Source of the DNA: Symbiodinium microadriaticum
Taxonomy: Eukaryota > Sar > Dinophyceae > Suessiales > Symbiodiniaceae
Direction of reading: 5' to 3'
DNA length: 64,000 nucleotides
Assembly (NCBI GenBank): GCA_001939145.1
Contig: LSRX01000845.1
Location: forward strand, 167,234-231,233
A program made the position numbers and the translations under genes. Below are positions 48,349 through 58,532 of this stretch, one piece after another. The notes below the pieces were generated by a model, which was given only the letters and a program-made list of their open reading frames with translations, had not been told where the DNA came from and searched no databases. Within the stretch, counting starts at the first letter, position 1, and each line of letters opens with the position of its first letter.

Positions 48349-49329
48349 GGTAGTAGTAGCTTTTGAGCTTTGGGCGTAGCGGTCGGGAAATGCAGGAGCA
48401 GGCGTGAAGCCCGGCGACTAACGCACCACCATTTGAGTGGCGTCGTATCGTCAAATGATCTCCTTCACTGTCCCGTAGGACCTAGAAGCATGAAAGAGCA
48501 GCGTGCAGCCTTAGCCGCAATCAAAAAGAGGGTTCAGCTCGCTGGGTATACGAGCAATTAGCAGCACTTATCCAACCATTCAATTGAACTGGCTGCTTAT
48601 AAAGCGGTCCGCCAACCATCACAAGTCCAGTACATATCATCTTGAAAGAGAACCGTCTGGTCGTGACCTGAGCGCGGGTGCGAACCATGATAACATACTG
48701 CCGCTTTGGGAGCGTACTTTATGGCAAGGTTGGCATTGTGCAGGCATTCCTCTCGGTCGCTGGTGGGTAAGCGGATGAGCAAATGCTCATGTTGGGGCGA
48801 TGCACTCAACTTCTCCGTAGTCTTCGAAATTATCAGGATCTGCTCTGGAAGATGCTTGTGACAGGATGTCGAGATAGTCACAAACCACATGATGTGTGTG
48901 TGTGTGTGTGTTCATGGCATTCCTCTGCCAAAATAACCATATCACACTGGTGCAGAGCGAATGGGAAGCCACATCGGATGTTCATGGGGTCGGGCAACCG
49001 GGTGATGCGGGGTCCAGTGCTCAGCCTTTGCTGCTACATCTTCCAAGTATACCTCCGGGACTTTCGGATCCCATCAAGGTGCAATGACTGGTGAATGTAT
49101 GACATGCTCACGAAGCAGTTCATGCTTTTATGGCACCACCCCTAGTCTTGCTGATTCATCTCGCGAGATTCCGGACATCACATGGGAAAATCGTCAAGAT
49201 GCACACGGCTGTTGATGTCGAATGATGTCGACCAGGATCAACCAATTCCTATGTTCGTGGATGCAGGTCGCCTGCGACTCCAAGGTCTCGGTCAGCTTCC
49301 GGGTGCAATGAAACCTGGTCACCACTTCT
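47972..49329. other. No confident gene; holds a trinucleotide tract
   Basis: The missing N-terminal exons of NmrA-like copy B would be expected here. A minus frame at 48597-48890 (IRLPTSDREECLHNAN) is protein-like but lacks a dinucleotide loop. A short GT run lies at 48893-48910. Confidence 0.4.
48245..48360. repeat. GTA/GTC/GCA trinucleotide tract
   Basis: Mixed GTA, GTC and GGTAGC units followed by about fourteen GCA units. Confidence 0.92.
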
Positions 49330-50686
49330 CCCTTCAAAGACGCTGGCATACAGGCCCTCCAAGATCTCTTTCACCATAGTGACATAGTGGTGCTGATGGG
49401 TGCCCTGTCCTTGTCCTCCTGCAAGTGGCGCAGTTCTCCGTTCCACACTGGGTATTTCCAAGGCCAATGGCATCCATCCACCCGTGATCCTGAACTTCCT
49501 GTTGCCGGCTTTGGTCCGCCGGAGTAGTAGTAGTAGTCGTCGTCGTCGTAGTGGTAGTAGTGGTGGGAGGAGGAGGAGGAGGAGGAGGAGGAGGAGGAGT
49601 AGTAGTAGTAGCAGCAGGTGGAGGAGGCGGAGCGTAATCGGTCAGAGTGCTCCCAGGACACGCTTCCAAACATCGGACACATTGTGCAAGCATGTCTGGG
49701 GAGGCAGCCGCCGATGAGTTCCGTAGCTGGTCATCTTTACTGACTGTTGCTACAAAACTCGGGTATGGATATATCAATTCCCCCCCCCCCTCCCCACCCC
49801 TCCCGGAACCACGGAATCCGTGTGCACCGTTCAATTTAGCCCCACTCCCTCCTCCCCCCAACCCCAAGCCAGGCACTTCGTGTGAACCGTTCAAACGAGC
49901 CCCTCGCAGGCCCTCCCACCTTAATTCATACTATCAATATCTATCAATAATAGGCTGGTTTCCGGCCTTGGACTGCTCCCTGCTCAAAGCAAGACTCAAC
50001 TCAAGCCCTGCTGCGCAAGCTTGACTTGGCTTGTGCGGAATCTGCTTCATAAAGCTGCGTTAGGGGAACGCTACGCAACATCACCTCGTCCGCAGCTACC
50101 CGTGGACTGTGGCGGACAACTGCAAGTCTGAGGAACCTCTGCACCCAGCTTCTCCAGATGCTGAGCTGAAAAGGATGTCGCATCAGGCACAACAGCTCGG
50201 ACACGGGTGCGGTGTTGCAGAAGGCACCTTACCACCTGGGGGCTTGTTCACGTTTGTTCCGCCGTGAACGACATTCAGATACATTCAGTTTCTTAGTACA
50301 TAGTAACGATGCCAAGCTGCAGCATTGCCCTCTGTACCGGTGGCATCGAAGACCACAATGGGCGGTCCGCTGAAGACGCCACCCATGAGCTGGCCCGGCC
50401 CCAAGGAGCCGCATCCGAAACGGCTCCGGAAGCAAAGCTCGAGCTGAGCTCTAAGACCGGTCCTTTGCCAACAGAACTGACCCTCAAACTCTTTCAGCCA
50501 TTTCAGCCATAGCCAGCGCCAGCGTCGGGCATGACAATGCTTGGCTCTCGGCTTTGGTCTCCCACATCTGCCCCACCCAGCAAGAGGCGCAAGCGCTGTT
50601 CCTGCCTGGCCTCGCAGAGGTCAATGAAATCCATGTCTGGGTTGAGAGCTGAAGGCATAAGAAACCCGTGACCTAAAACAGTGGCT
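49330..50686 (-). CDS. Unidentified minus-strand gene
   Basis: An exon from 50686, after a TTATATTGCAG acceptor, reads TVLGHGFLMPSALNPDM, DFIDLCEARQEQRLRL and ADVGDQSREPSIVMP. A segment at 50487-50310 reads VGKGPVLELSSSFASG. A segment at 50200-50020 reads LSIWRSWVQRFLRLAV then LRSVPLTQLYEADSAQ. A last exon from 49404 reads THQHHYVTMVKEILEG then LYASVFEGRS. A trinucleotide tract lies in an intron. No family recognised; the join of all four is inference. Confidence 0.45.
49521..49630. repeat. GTA/GTC then GGA trinucleotide tract
   Basis: GTA and GTC units followed by about twelve GGA units and four GTA units. Confidence 0.92.
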
Positions 50687-51379
50687 CTGCAATATAAACA
50701 CCGCTTGCATCGCGGGGGCTGCGACACCCATTGGACCCGTGTTCAACTCAAGACATAAGCCTGGAGTGAACCATCATGGGGAGTCAGAGCCAGGAAACAG
50801 TATCATAGTGTGCTGCAGCAGAGGCACTAGATTCTCGTTAGAACTGATTTTCCGCGTCTTCTGTTCATGAGGCAAAACTTCTCGCTGCTGGGGAATGCTG
50901 ACACGCTGCAAGCCTCACTTCTTTACGCTATGAGGACATTGAGGACCACAGTAACACAACTCAACACCTCGAATTTGCTGAGAACCTTTTTTATCCTTTG
51001 TTGCAGGCAGTCTCGGGCAGCAAGCCGAACCTAGCTGGTCTTCCGCGTTATTTGCTGAGAACCACTGAAGAACCGTCTGCAACAATCACCACACGTGGAA
51101 GCATTGCACAGTGAACCGAAGGAGGACTGCAATGAACATTCACATTATGCATCATTTTGCCCTATGATGCCTTATGCACGGAAGGCATCAATGCAACGTG
51201 CCACTAGAACAGTGCAGAACTATATGGCATGTGCTCTCCACACTGAGTGCCACACTGAGTGCGGCAAACATGTTTGTCTTGTAACCCTGCTTGCTGCCTG
51301 GCGCTTCTCCTCCTTCTCACGCCGCACCGCCGAAGGAACGTAAAGGCGAAGACGCTGAGGCACAGAGAGCAGCCAGCAA

Positions 51380-51808
51380 TTTGTGTGTGACGATACAGCA
51401 CAGGCTGCCCATGTCTGCGAAGATCCCATTGCTCACAACTTTCTGCATGTACTCATGCCCTGCATTTATGCCCGGCGTGAAAGGGATGCATGAGGTCCCG
51501 ACGGAAACGTGTCCATATTGAGTGTGATGCATGCAAGGTAATTGCGGCAGTGTTGCATTGCACCGTAGCAAAAGTACCCGTACCTAGCCCTACACCTCTG
51601 CCATACACGTTGGCAGGGCTTTCAGTAATCCAGTGCCGGGTCAGCCCACCTGCGTCGGATACCCCGTGAAAAGCGCCAAAGCCTGCATTTCCACGGGGGA
51701 GCAAAGCACAGGGATCAATCGACAACGGATAAATCAGGAACAGCTCGAGCATCCACGCGTCTAGGTACATTCCCACTGTGGTGTTGTGGCAGTCGATCCT
51801 GCTTGCCT
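51380..51808 (-). CDS. Unidentified, possibly membrane-associated protein exons
   Basis: From an acceptor (TTTGCAG, exon start 51808) the frame reads RIDCHNTTVGMYLDAW, MLELFLIYPLSIDPCALL, PRGNAGFGAFHGVSDAGG and HWITESPANVYGRG. It contains an N-glycosylation-type NTT and a hydrophobic stretch. A second segment (about 51515-51390) reads SVGTSCIPFTPGINAGH then MQKVVSNGIFADMGSL. Both look strongly coding. No family recognised. Confidence 0.45.
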
Positions 51809-51943
51809 CTGCAAAGGTGCCGCCTTTCAGTGCACCATAGCAGCCTCAACAGCAAACACCCCAATCATCAAGAGCAGCACAAAGAAGCGGCTGTGCAGAG
51901 GAAGCACGACCATTCCGGTCTCAACTTGATCCATATGTATCTC

Positions 51944-51983
<40 letters not shown>

Positions 51984-52024
51984 ATGCATGTATATGTGTG
52001 AGTGTATGTGTGTGTGTGTGTACG
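51944..52024. repeat. TA and TG dinucleotide tracts
   Basis: TA run at about 51945-51970, TG run at about 51969-51982 and a second TG run at about 52008-52021. Confidence 0.93.
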
Positions 52025-52660
52025 TATGTATAAACAACTATATCTATATACATATACCTAGGGGCTGAGTACCCTAGCCCAAAAAACGTTAACCTTTCAA
52101 TTATGGTAGGATTATATATAAGCCCAAACAGGTCAAAGGTTGCCTAGTCAGCTACTAAGTATAGTATGCCTTCCTGCCAGGCGTATAGACTAGAATCTGA
52201 GCTTTCAGGTTGCAGAGCCTCTGAATAAACTTCTGTGTGCAACGATGTCTTGCGCAACGTTTGTACATGAGTGTGATACCGTTAGTCATCAAAAGTCTGT
52301 CGTCTGGATCAGCTCCGGGTGATGGCGGCTTCTCACAGTTGCTTTAGCGAATCTTGCCCGACAATTTCAGGCAGCATCTCGCCAAAACGAAAATTCGCAG
52401 GAGCCAAAACAAGGCGGAACAAAGCCACTACCAATCAGCAAACGCATGCGGTATGCATGCAATCGTTTTCGCCGGCTTAGGTAAGCATTTTTGATGGTGC
52501 CACATTTGCCACAGCTTTGCTACGAGAGGATTTTGCAAACAACCTAGTTCTGACGACAGCTCGTGCCAGAAGTCACTGCCGATTCAAAAGAACAAGCAAC
52601 ACGTATCAAGCAGGATCTCTCTACTCGGAGATGCTACGCAGCTAATACTTGAGATTCCGG
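52025..52660. other. No supported gene
   Basis: AT-richer stretch with few open frames on either strand and no recognisable RNA structure. Confidence 0.5.
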
Positions 52661-52664
52661 CCGA

Positions 52665-54340
52665 ACAGCTTGGCAGCTGCCTTGCGGACATCCATTCCCC
52701 CCCTTCTCGAGTGCCACAGCCGAAATTCTGGAATTGATCCGCGAGGCCTTCTCGACCAAGGGCGGCCAGAGCTGGCGTCTGGCGCCCTGCGCTTGACCGC
52801 ATCAGCTTCGGAGAGTAGCTGGGCAAGCACGTCATTATTACCAGGCTGGCCGCTTTCGGAGGCGAAAGGCGCCAAGGAAACCGGATGACTTTTTCTTCGT
52901 GCTTCTTGATGCATAGGCCGTCTTTGCCTGTACAAGATTGCTACAGCCATGCAACTTCCGATGTTCTGGCAGACCTTGGGGCGAGACAGGTGTAGGAAAA
53001 AATGCATTCCACTGGATCTTGCACTAAATTGCTGGCACAGAAGGTTGTCTCTTTGCCCAGCCGTGCTCTTTACCGAGCCGCAGGCAAGATTGTCGGTGCG
53101 AGGCTTTACGGCCAGTAGCTCCCAGCATAGCTCAAGCGTGCCCTGCGCACCTCACAGACTGCTGCGGACAGTTTGATCCGAAGCAAGAAATTTCACCCCT
53201 TGTCGACCATTGGTCACACCAAGTCCTGGAAATACGTCAACGTCAAAGCCCCGGGAAGGGTCGGACCCAGCCGGCGACCGCTGCCTCCAGCGGAAGCCTG
53301 CGGAAGAAGTCGAGCAACCTCGCATGATCGCAAGGCCGCACATAGGGTTGTCCAGCATCTTACAATACGACAGTGTGTCATGTAACCATCATTGACACAA
53401 ACACCTTCACAGCGCACCATGTGTTCCGGCTTCCGTCAAACAACACGCCAAGAAAGCTGTCGCGAATGCAGATGCTCCTCTTCCAATCCAACTCGTTCTT
53501 TGTATCTAAGGCAAGATGAGCTTCGAAATGTCGCGGGTGGGTTTCACAGGCTCACCGTCCTGAACTCTCCAGGCAACGTTCGGTCCATCCTCCACCGAAT
53601 CAGCTTTTTCGGGAGGTGGGTTATTCCCTGTTGTGTGACATGGCCGCGCAATTGCCGCGCTCTGAACACTGTAGCACGGACCTTTTGAGGCGTCAAAGTC
53701 AAAATAGTGTCAAAATGTTCGCTTGTCTGCCTGGTTTGGCCCATCCGTCTGAGTCTCTTTCTTTTAGCCGATCATGTCTACCAACTGCCTGGCCTGCGTG
53801 TATTTCCCGACGTTGAGGCTGAGCCAGCCATTGCCTGCGTCATGTCACATAACGTGGGCCGCCGCGTCGGCGCAGTACCATGTAGGAGCTACCCGTAGTA
53901 CCCGTTTGCAGAGTCGTTTCGGCCCCCGCTTCTGTCAAGCACCACGGCTTGTCCATTTTTCTTCCGTCCAATATTGCATTAATAAGCGTAAGTGGCATTC
54001 TTGCAAACTGGCTTTCCTGTCCTACCTCGTTTTGGCCCAACTGTGTTTTCTCTTGCTGGGTTTTGCTTCGGGACACCTCTTTTGACCGTTCTTGATGCAT
54101 TCGCAGCTCGCCCCGGGGCATAGGGTCCCGTAGCACCCGGCAATTCTTGATTGTCTCGCTCGTGTTTGCAAATCCGACGCCATATCGGGGCAACGTAGAG
54201 GACGTCTTCGTCTGGCTCTCACCAAGAAAAATGTGTATGATACACCCAACATCAGTGTTGCTGCAGCACGCCTGGCTCGGCGTGGGGGTCCCCTCCCCAG
54301 AACTGAGGAGATCTATCTCCTGAACACACACACACAGCGG
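52665..54340 (-). CDS. Unidentified minus-strand exons
   Basis: A segment at about 54280-54090 reads TKTSSTLPRYGVGFAN then NCRVLRDPMPRGELRM. An exon from about 53508, after a CCTTAG acceptor, reads TKNELDWKRSICIRDS then FLGVLFDGSRNTWCAVK. A following segment (from about 53360) is open in two frames, one reading AGQPYVRPCDHARLLDFF. A last stretch (52860-52642) reads PGNNDVLAQLLSEADAV ... MDVRKAAAKLFGRNLKY and stops. Gene structure is unresolved and no family is recognised. Confidence 0.4.
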
Positions 54341-54754
54341 GCCAAACATTTCGCCAGACTTGAAGCACCAGGTCGACTATGTTTCTATCTGCCTCTGTCG
54401 GTGTCTCTGTCTGGGTAGGAGCGTAGGCTGCGTAGGCACATAAAGCTGCTCCCTGTATCTCTTGCGTCAAGGCTCGAGCTCTCTGCCTGTCTGTGTCTCT
54501 CGCTCTCTCTGAAACAGAGCGGACACCCCCCCCCCCTCGCCCGCCTGCGCGCACCTGCGGTCCACGGCAGGGTTTTGAACTCCCCCCCCCCGTTTGACTG
54601 TGAAGGGCTCGGCTGTATGAAAAGAAATGCCCTCGGCCACACGCCCCTTGTTATGGCTCAACGAACAGGATCACAAAACACAGAAGTAAGCTAAGGCAAC
54701 GACAAATACGAGGGCTGACGTGTTCGGGCTGGCTTGCTCTCTTGCTTGCTTGTT

Positions 54755-54835
54755 AGGGGTATGGGGGCGAACCCCCCGGCCCGAAGGCCAACCCCACAAC
54801 GGTCCGCGCTGGTATCTGATAGGCCTCTTTCGGCG
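54755..54835 (+). repeat. C-rich double-hairpin repeat, copy 1
   Basis: Two adjacent perfect hairpins with the same CGAA loop: GGGGG-CGAA-CCCCC at 54763-54776 and GGCC-CGAA-GGCC at 54778-54789. A CTCTTTCGG segment follows about 37 bp later. A diverged copy lies 444 bp downstream. Confidence 0.8.
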
Positions 54836-55189
54836 AGAAGGAAATCTGTTCCCCCCAGTGTACCTTTGTATCCCCATCCCCCAAAACACCCCGCTTAAGC
54901 ACCATAACCATGAAATACTTTGTCGGCGTTACTGGGGTCATCCAGCTCCTTCTGGGACAAACTCGTTGCATTCCGGAGGAGCTCCACTCCCCCAGAAAGG
55001 CAGTTGGTCCGGTGTCATGTGCTGGAAGCGCAACAGAAACACAGGCTTTTACTGCGAAGCCCCCTTAGTTCATTCAAACTTCTCTGCACACGGACCTGGT
55101 GTCAGCACTCTATCGGACTAACCCGACCTACCTGCCTCCCCACCTGAGCCCGAACGGAACCTCACGGGCAAGCCTCGCTCTTGCTCGGT

Positions 55190-55285
55190 TACTTGCTTGG
55201 GGTTTGAGGGAAAACCCCCCCGGCCCGAAGGCCAACCCTCCAAGGCGCGCGGTGGTTTGTCTGCGTGGCCCCTTTCGGGGGTGGG
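55190..55285 (+). repeat. C-rich double-hairpin repeat, copy 2
   Basis: GGG-AAAA-CCC at 55208-55217 and GGCC-CGAA-GGCC at 55222-55233, then CCCC-TTTC-GGGG at about 55269-55280. Layout and spacing match copy 1, though the first stem has a different sequence and loop. The tail shared by both copies is GGCCCGAAGGCCAACCC. Confidence 0.8.
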
Positions 55286-56250
55286 AGATGAGCACGTTCC
55301 CTTGAATGAGCCTGGTAACCCGGCCCGAAGCACACCCGTCCTAAACCCTGACCGTGAACAACCAGCAGGCTTCACTCAAGCTTCGTTGCCCCCCTGACTC
55401 TGCTAATGTTGGAAGGGTGTTAGCCCAGGCCAGCGATCACGAAGAACCACAAGGAAACAAGCAAGTTATTGAACCACTGTGCTCGGCCTGCCCTCTTCCC
55501 GGGAGTTGCAGGAGCTCCACTCCCCAACTTCCATGACAGTTCTTCGCTAAAATCCCAGCCTGACCTGCCTCCCCACCTCATCCCGAACAGAAACCTTGCG
55601 CAACACTGCCTGTGCCTGCCCACCCCCAACCCTGAACCTCACATCGCCGTTTTTGCGGCGTTGGCTTAGCGGCCGCAAGGGAGTGTTGCTCACAAGTCGG
55701 GGATGCAATCGCAAGGATTCCAGACCCTAGACAACGACGCTACTACAAGGCAGAACACCTAAGCAGCATATTCCCTTGCAGCGCTCCTCGACTGTGTCTG
55801 CAGTCCCCCTGAGCCTCTCTCTCTCTCTCTCTTTGCTTTGCTTTGCTGGGTAAGAGGAGGTGGCAGACCCACCCCCCCGCGCTCCTAGGCGCAACCCTGT
55901 CCATCATGTTGTTGGACGGAGGGTCACTGTACCAGGGACTGGTTGTGCAACGGAGAGCTACGTTGAGTGCCAGGCAGGTCAGAGGTACGACGGTATATGG
56001 ATGAACAAATCAACAAACATTGAGTTCCCCTCGGTGGCTTGTCTCTCCACAGTGTGATCCTTTGTGAGGGCAGCTGGTGGGCACTTTCCAAGCAATTCCA
56101 AGCATACACCAATACTCCCCCTTAGATGGTAGCTAACTAACACTTCAGAAACTTGCGTGCCCCCCAATGGATCTCATGGATCTCCGGCTACTGCTTTCGG
56201 GAACCCCCAGCCTGACCTGCCTGACCCTGCCTTCAACCCGAGCTCAAGCC

Positions 56251-56460
56251 TCATCCCGGTATGACACTGCCTGCGACCTTTCGCTCAACCCTGACGCCTC
56301 GCAGTTGGGTCACTCGTATGATGAGGTAAGGAAACACGATGAAATCCCCGGTCAGCAGCACCGTGCAGGCGCAGACCGCCGCCACTGTCAGAGCTGTGGT
56401 CACGCCCAAAAGCTCTCGCGTGGCTGTCGTTTCCTTCAATACGTGGCTGGGGCTTTCTGG
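56251..56460 (-). CDS. Small membrane-helix ORF downstream of the spliced-leader relict
   Basis: Directly downstream (in minus orientation) of the spliced-leader match, an open frame reads ESPSHVLKETTATREL, LGVTTALTVAAVCACTVLL and TGDFIVFPYLIIRV, a strong candidate membrane helix. No ATG opens this frame near the relict; the nearest start-like codon is TTG. It may therefore be an exon of a retroposed gene or a decayed copy. GTGACC after IIR is a possible donor. No family recognised. Confidence 0.35.
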   Translation of the reverse strand, partial: PESPSHVLKETTATRELLGVTTALTVAAVCACTVLLTGDFIVFPYLIIRVTQLRGVRVERKVAGSVIPG

Positions 56461-56461
56461 C

Positions 56462-56480
56462 CTTGAGCCAAAATGGCTAC
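56462..56480 (-). other. Relict dinoflagellate spliced-leader sequence
   Basis: The minus strand reads GTAGCCATTTTGGCTCAAG, identical to the last 19 bases of the 22-base spliced leader trans-spliced to dinoflagellate mRNAs. One of the three remaining 5' bases also matches. The bases after CAAG are GCC, not the GT that follows the leader in SL RNA genes. This therefore looks like a leader copied into the genome with a retroposed mRNA rather than an SL RNA gene. A GA tract lies immediately 5'. Confidence 0.85.
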
Positions 56481-56909
56481 AGCCTCTCTCTCTCTCTCTC
56501 TTCTTCCTTCAGGCGTAAGGGGCTCGGTACCCCCCCCCCCCGGCCCTTGGGGCCCCCTCCACGTCCGGGGCTTGTCGGGGGTGGATACACAGTACCAAGA
56601 CATCGCGGCGTTCCCCCGGTCCCCCGAACCCAAACCAACGAGCTTGGGGATCGGGTCACTGCGGCCTACGGTACCGGAAAAGTTCCCCGGTCTTCGGGAA
56701 ACGCGGGTTTTGCACAGGGCTTCATACGTATGAGCAGCAAGAGATGAGAAATGACACCACATAGAAACGAGCAGCAAAATATGAGAAAGGACATCACGTA
56801 GTTTCTGGCCCCTCTTGCTCCCCCGATGCAAGGATCAGCACAAGCGCAAGGACACCATTACCAGCTGCTGAAGTAGGTTGTGGGGCGAAGCATTCTGTCA
56901 CGACCGGAA

Positions 56910-56954
<45 letters not shown>

Positions 56955-57133
56955 CACTTTCACTTCACTCCGGGGTAAAGGGGTCTGTCGAGGCCCCCGC
57001 ACCGACAGGTGCGCCCCTGTTGTTGGGCCTTGTGGGGGAGAGCGAGACCCCATACAAGCCTGGGAAAAGACATTGACATGGTTTTTGTCTCTATCTCTCT
57101 CTCTCTCTCTCTCGCTCTCTCTCTCTCTGCAGC

Positions 57134-57408
57134 GCCATCCAACGGACTCGCTATGCAAGAGTTCTGACTTGCATTCCAGTGGCGGCTTCATGTCGGGCAG
57201 CGCCAAGCCGCCTATCACGACCAAAATTACCGAACACTTCCATCTAGACTGCACAGTGAATGCGTGGACTGTTCAGGCTACATCGACAGCATTGCAACAC
57301 TTACTTCGTGGAAGCAACTCTGCACGGTGGAATCCACTTGAGCTCATCTTCGTTTTAATCTTCCTTAACGAGAGCAACTACGAAGATAGCATGCACGGGA
57401 AAATCTGA
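57134..57408 (+). CDS. Weak plus-strand exon candidate
   Basis: After CTCTCTGCAG a plus frame reads HPTDSLCKSSDLHSSGG ... TVNAWTVQATSTALQHLL ... ARWNPLELIFVLIFLNES to a stop at 57408. The acceptor-like site is made by the CT tract itself, so support is weak. No domain. Confidence 0.25.
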
Positions 57409-58532
57409 CCTGCAGATAGTCCTCGGGCGGAGGTGAGCTACTGTCGGACGTCATCGCATGAACACCCGTGATGAGTAGTAAATTCATGTAATAATAATCG
57501 GGCCCGGTGCATGCCTTGTCAACTGCAGGACACTCTGTTCGCCTAAACGCAGCTAGGCTGTGCCGGGCGCATAGAGTGGCTGCAAATTCAACGACTGGAG
57601 AAGCACTAGAAGCTGCAATGCAATGGCTTTCAGGGGCAAAGCGGGAAGCCTTTGGCTTCCACTTGGTACTCTCGTTGCTGGGCCGAGGTACTTGAGCTGA
57701 TTGGCAGTCAGCTCATGGAAAAAAAAGGCTGCACTCCATGCTTCGCACTGGAATGCGGAAGATGGTATCTTGTTCGCCGAGAAGCGAGAGGCCTGGGCCA
57801 TCCTAGTACCCGTCACACCAGCAACTTCCCCCACGATGCCATGCAGTCAGGCGACTAGCAGAGCAAATCAATGAACGGATGCAGTGTTTACATGTAAGGA
57901 ATATTACCGCATAGGTCCGTTAAGTTTACGGGATGCGATTCTTGCTTGCAAGTACGCCTGTAGGCGGTCAAACACCACCGTCCGAATACATCATCTGTGA
58001 TTTCATTGCGCGATAGGCACGATCATACGCTAAAGCCTACAACATCCGAATCAGCTCTGGAAGAACTGCGCGGGCGGGAGCCCACTACCCGCCTTGGCGA
58101 AGCCGGGGCCTGAGCTCACGAGAGACTCGGACACGAAGAACTTGCAGACTGCAGACCTACGGCATCCTACGGCCTACGGACCTCCTCTGACAACGATCTT
58201 CCCCGGCTGCTTCGCGGTTTTGGCAATGGTGGCACCTTTACAAAGCAGCGTCGTGGCAAATCTTGGGGGACGCTGCGCCCTGGCCTCGTCAGACAACGAT
58301 TTGATATTACCACGATTCGTCTGCTTCGGTGGCGTGGGCTCCTTCCATGAAACAAAGTATGGTCTACGCCAGATCACCAAGAGAGTCAGAGGTATACCCT
58401 GCCATGGAGATGTCCTTGGTCGATGGCACGGAGACGGTGGACATCAATTGCGAGCGAGCTGTTAGCACTAGGCTTTGCTCACCAATCTGACAGGCAACTG
58501 CGCTTCAACGCACCACTTTTCGAGCATAGACC
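57409..58532. other. Probable 3' part or downstream flank of the receptor gene
   Basis: A minus stretch at about 58320-58180 reads DEARAQRPPRFATTLL then CKGATIAKTAKQPGKIVV and may be a terminal receptor exon. The rest shows no supported gene. Confidence 0.35.

Larger units (their letters stand above)
55810..57130. repeat. Cluster of CT microsatellites each joined to C-rich hairpin sequence
   Basis: CT runs at about 55815-55833, 56484-56502, 56911-56950 and 57091-57129. The second and third are followed by a short spacer, a GGGTAA/CGTAAGGGG-type motif and C-rich inverted repeats (for example GGCCC-TTG-GGGCC at 56542-56554). The shared order suggests a repeat family rather than independent slippage. 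Confidence 0.65.

Noticed and set aside
56440..56500. SL RNA gene at the leader match
   Set aside because: The bases after CAAG are GCC rather than the GT intron start of SL RNA genes, and I see no Sm-like site downstream. A retroposed leader fits better.
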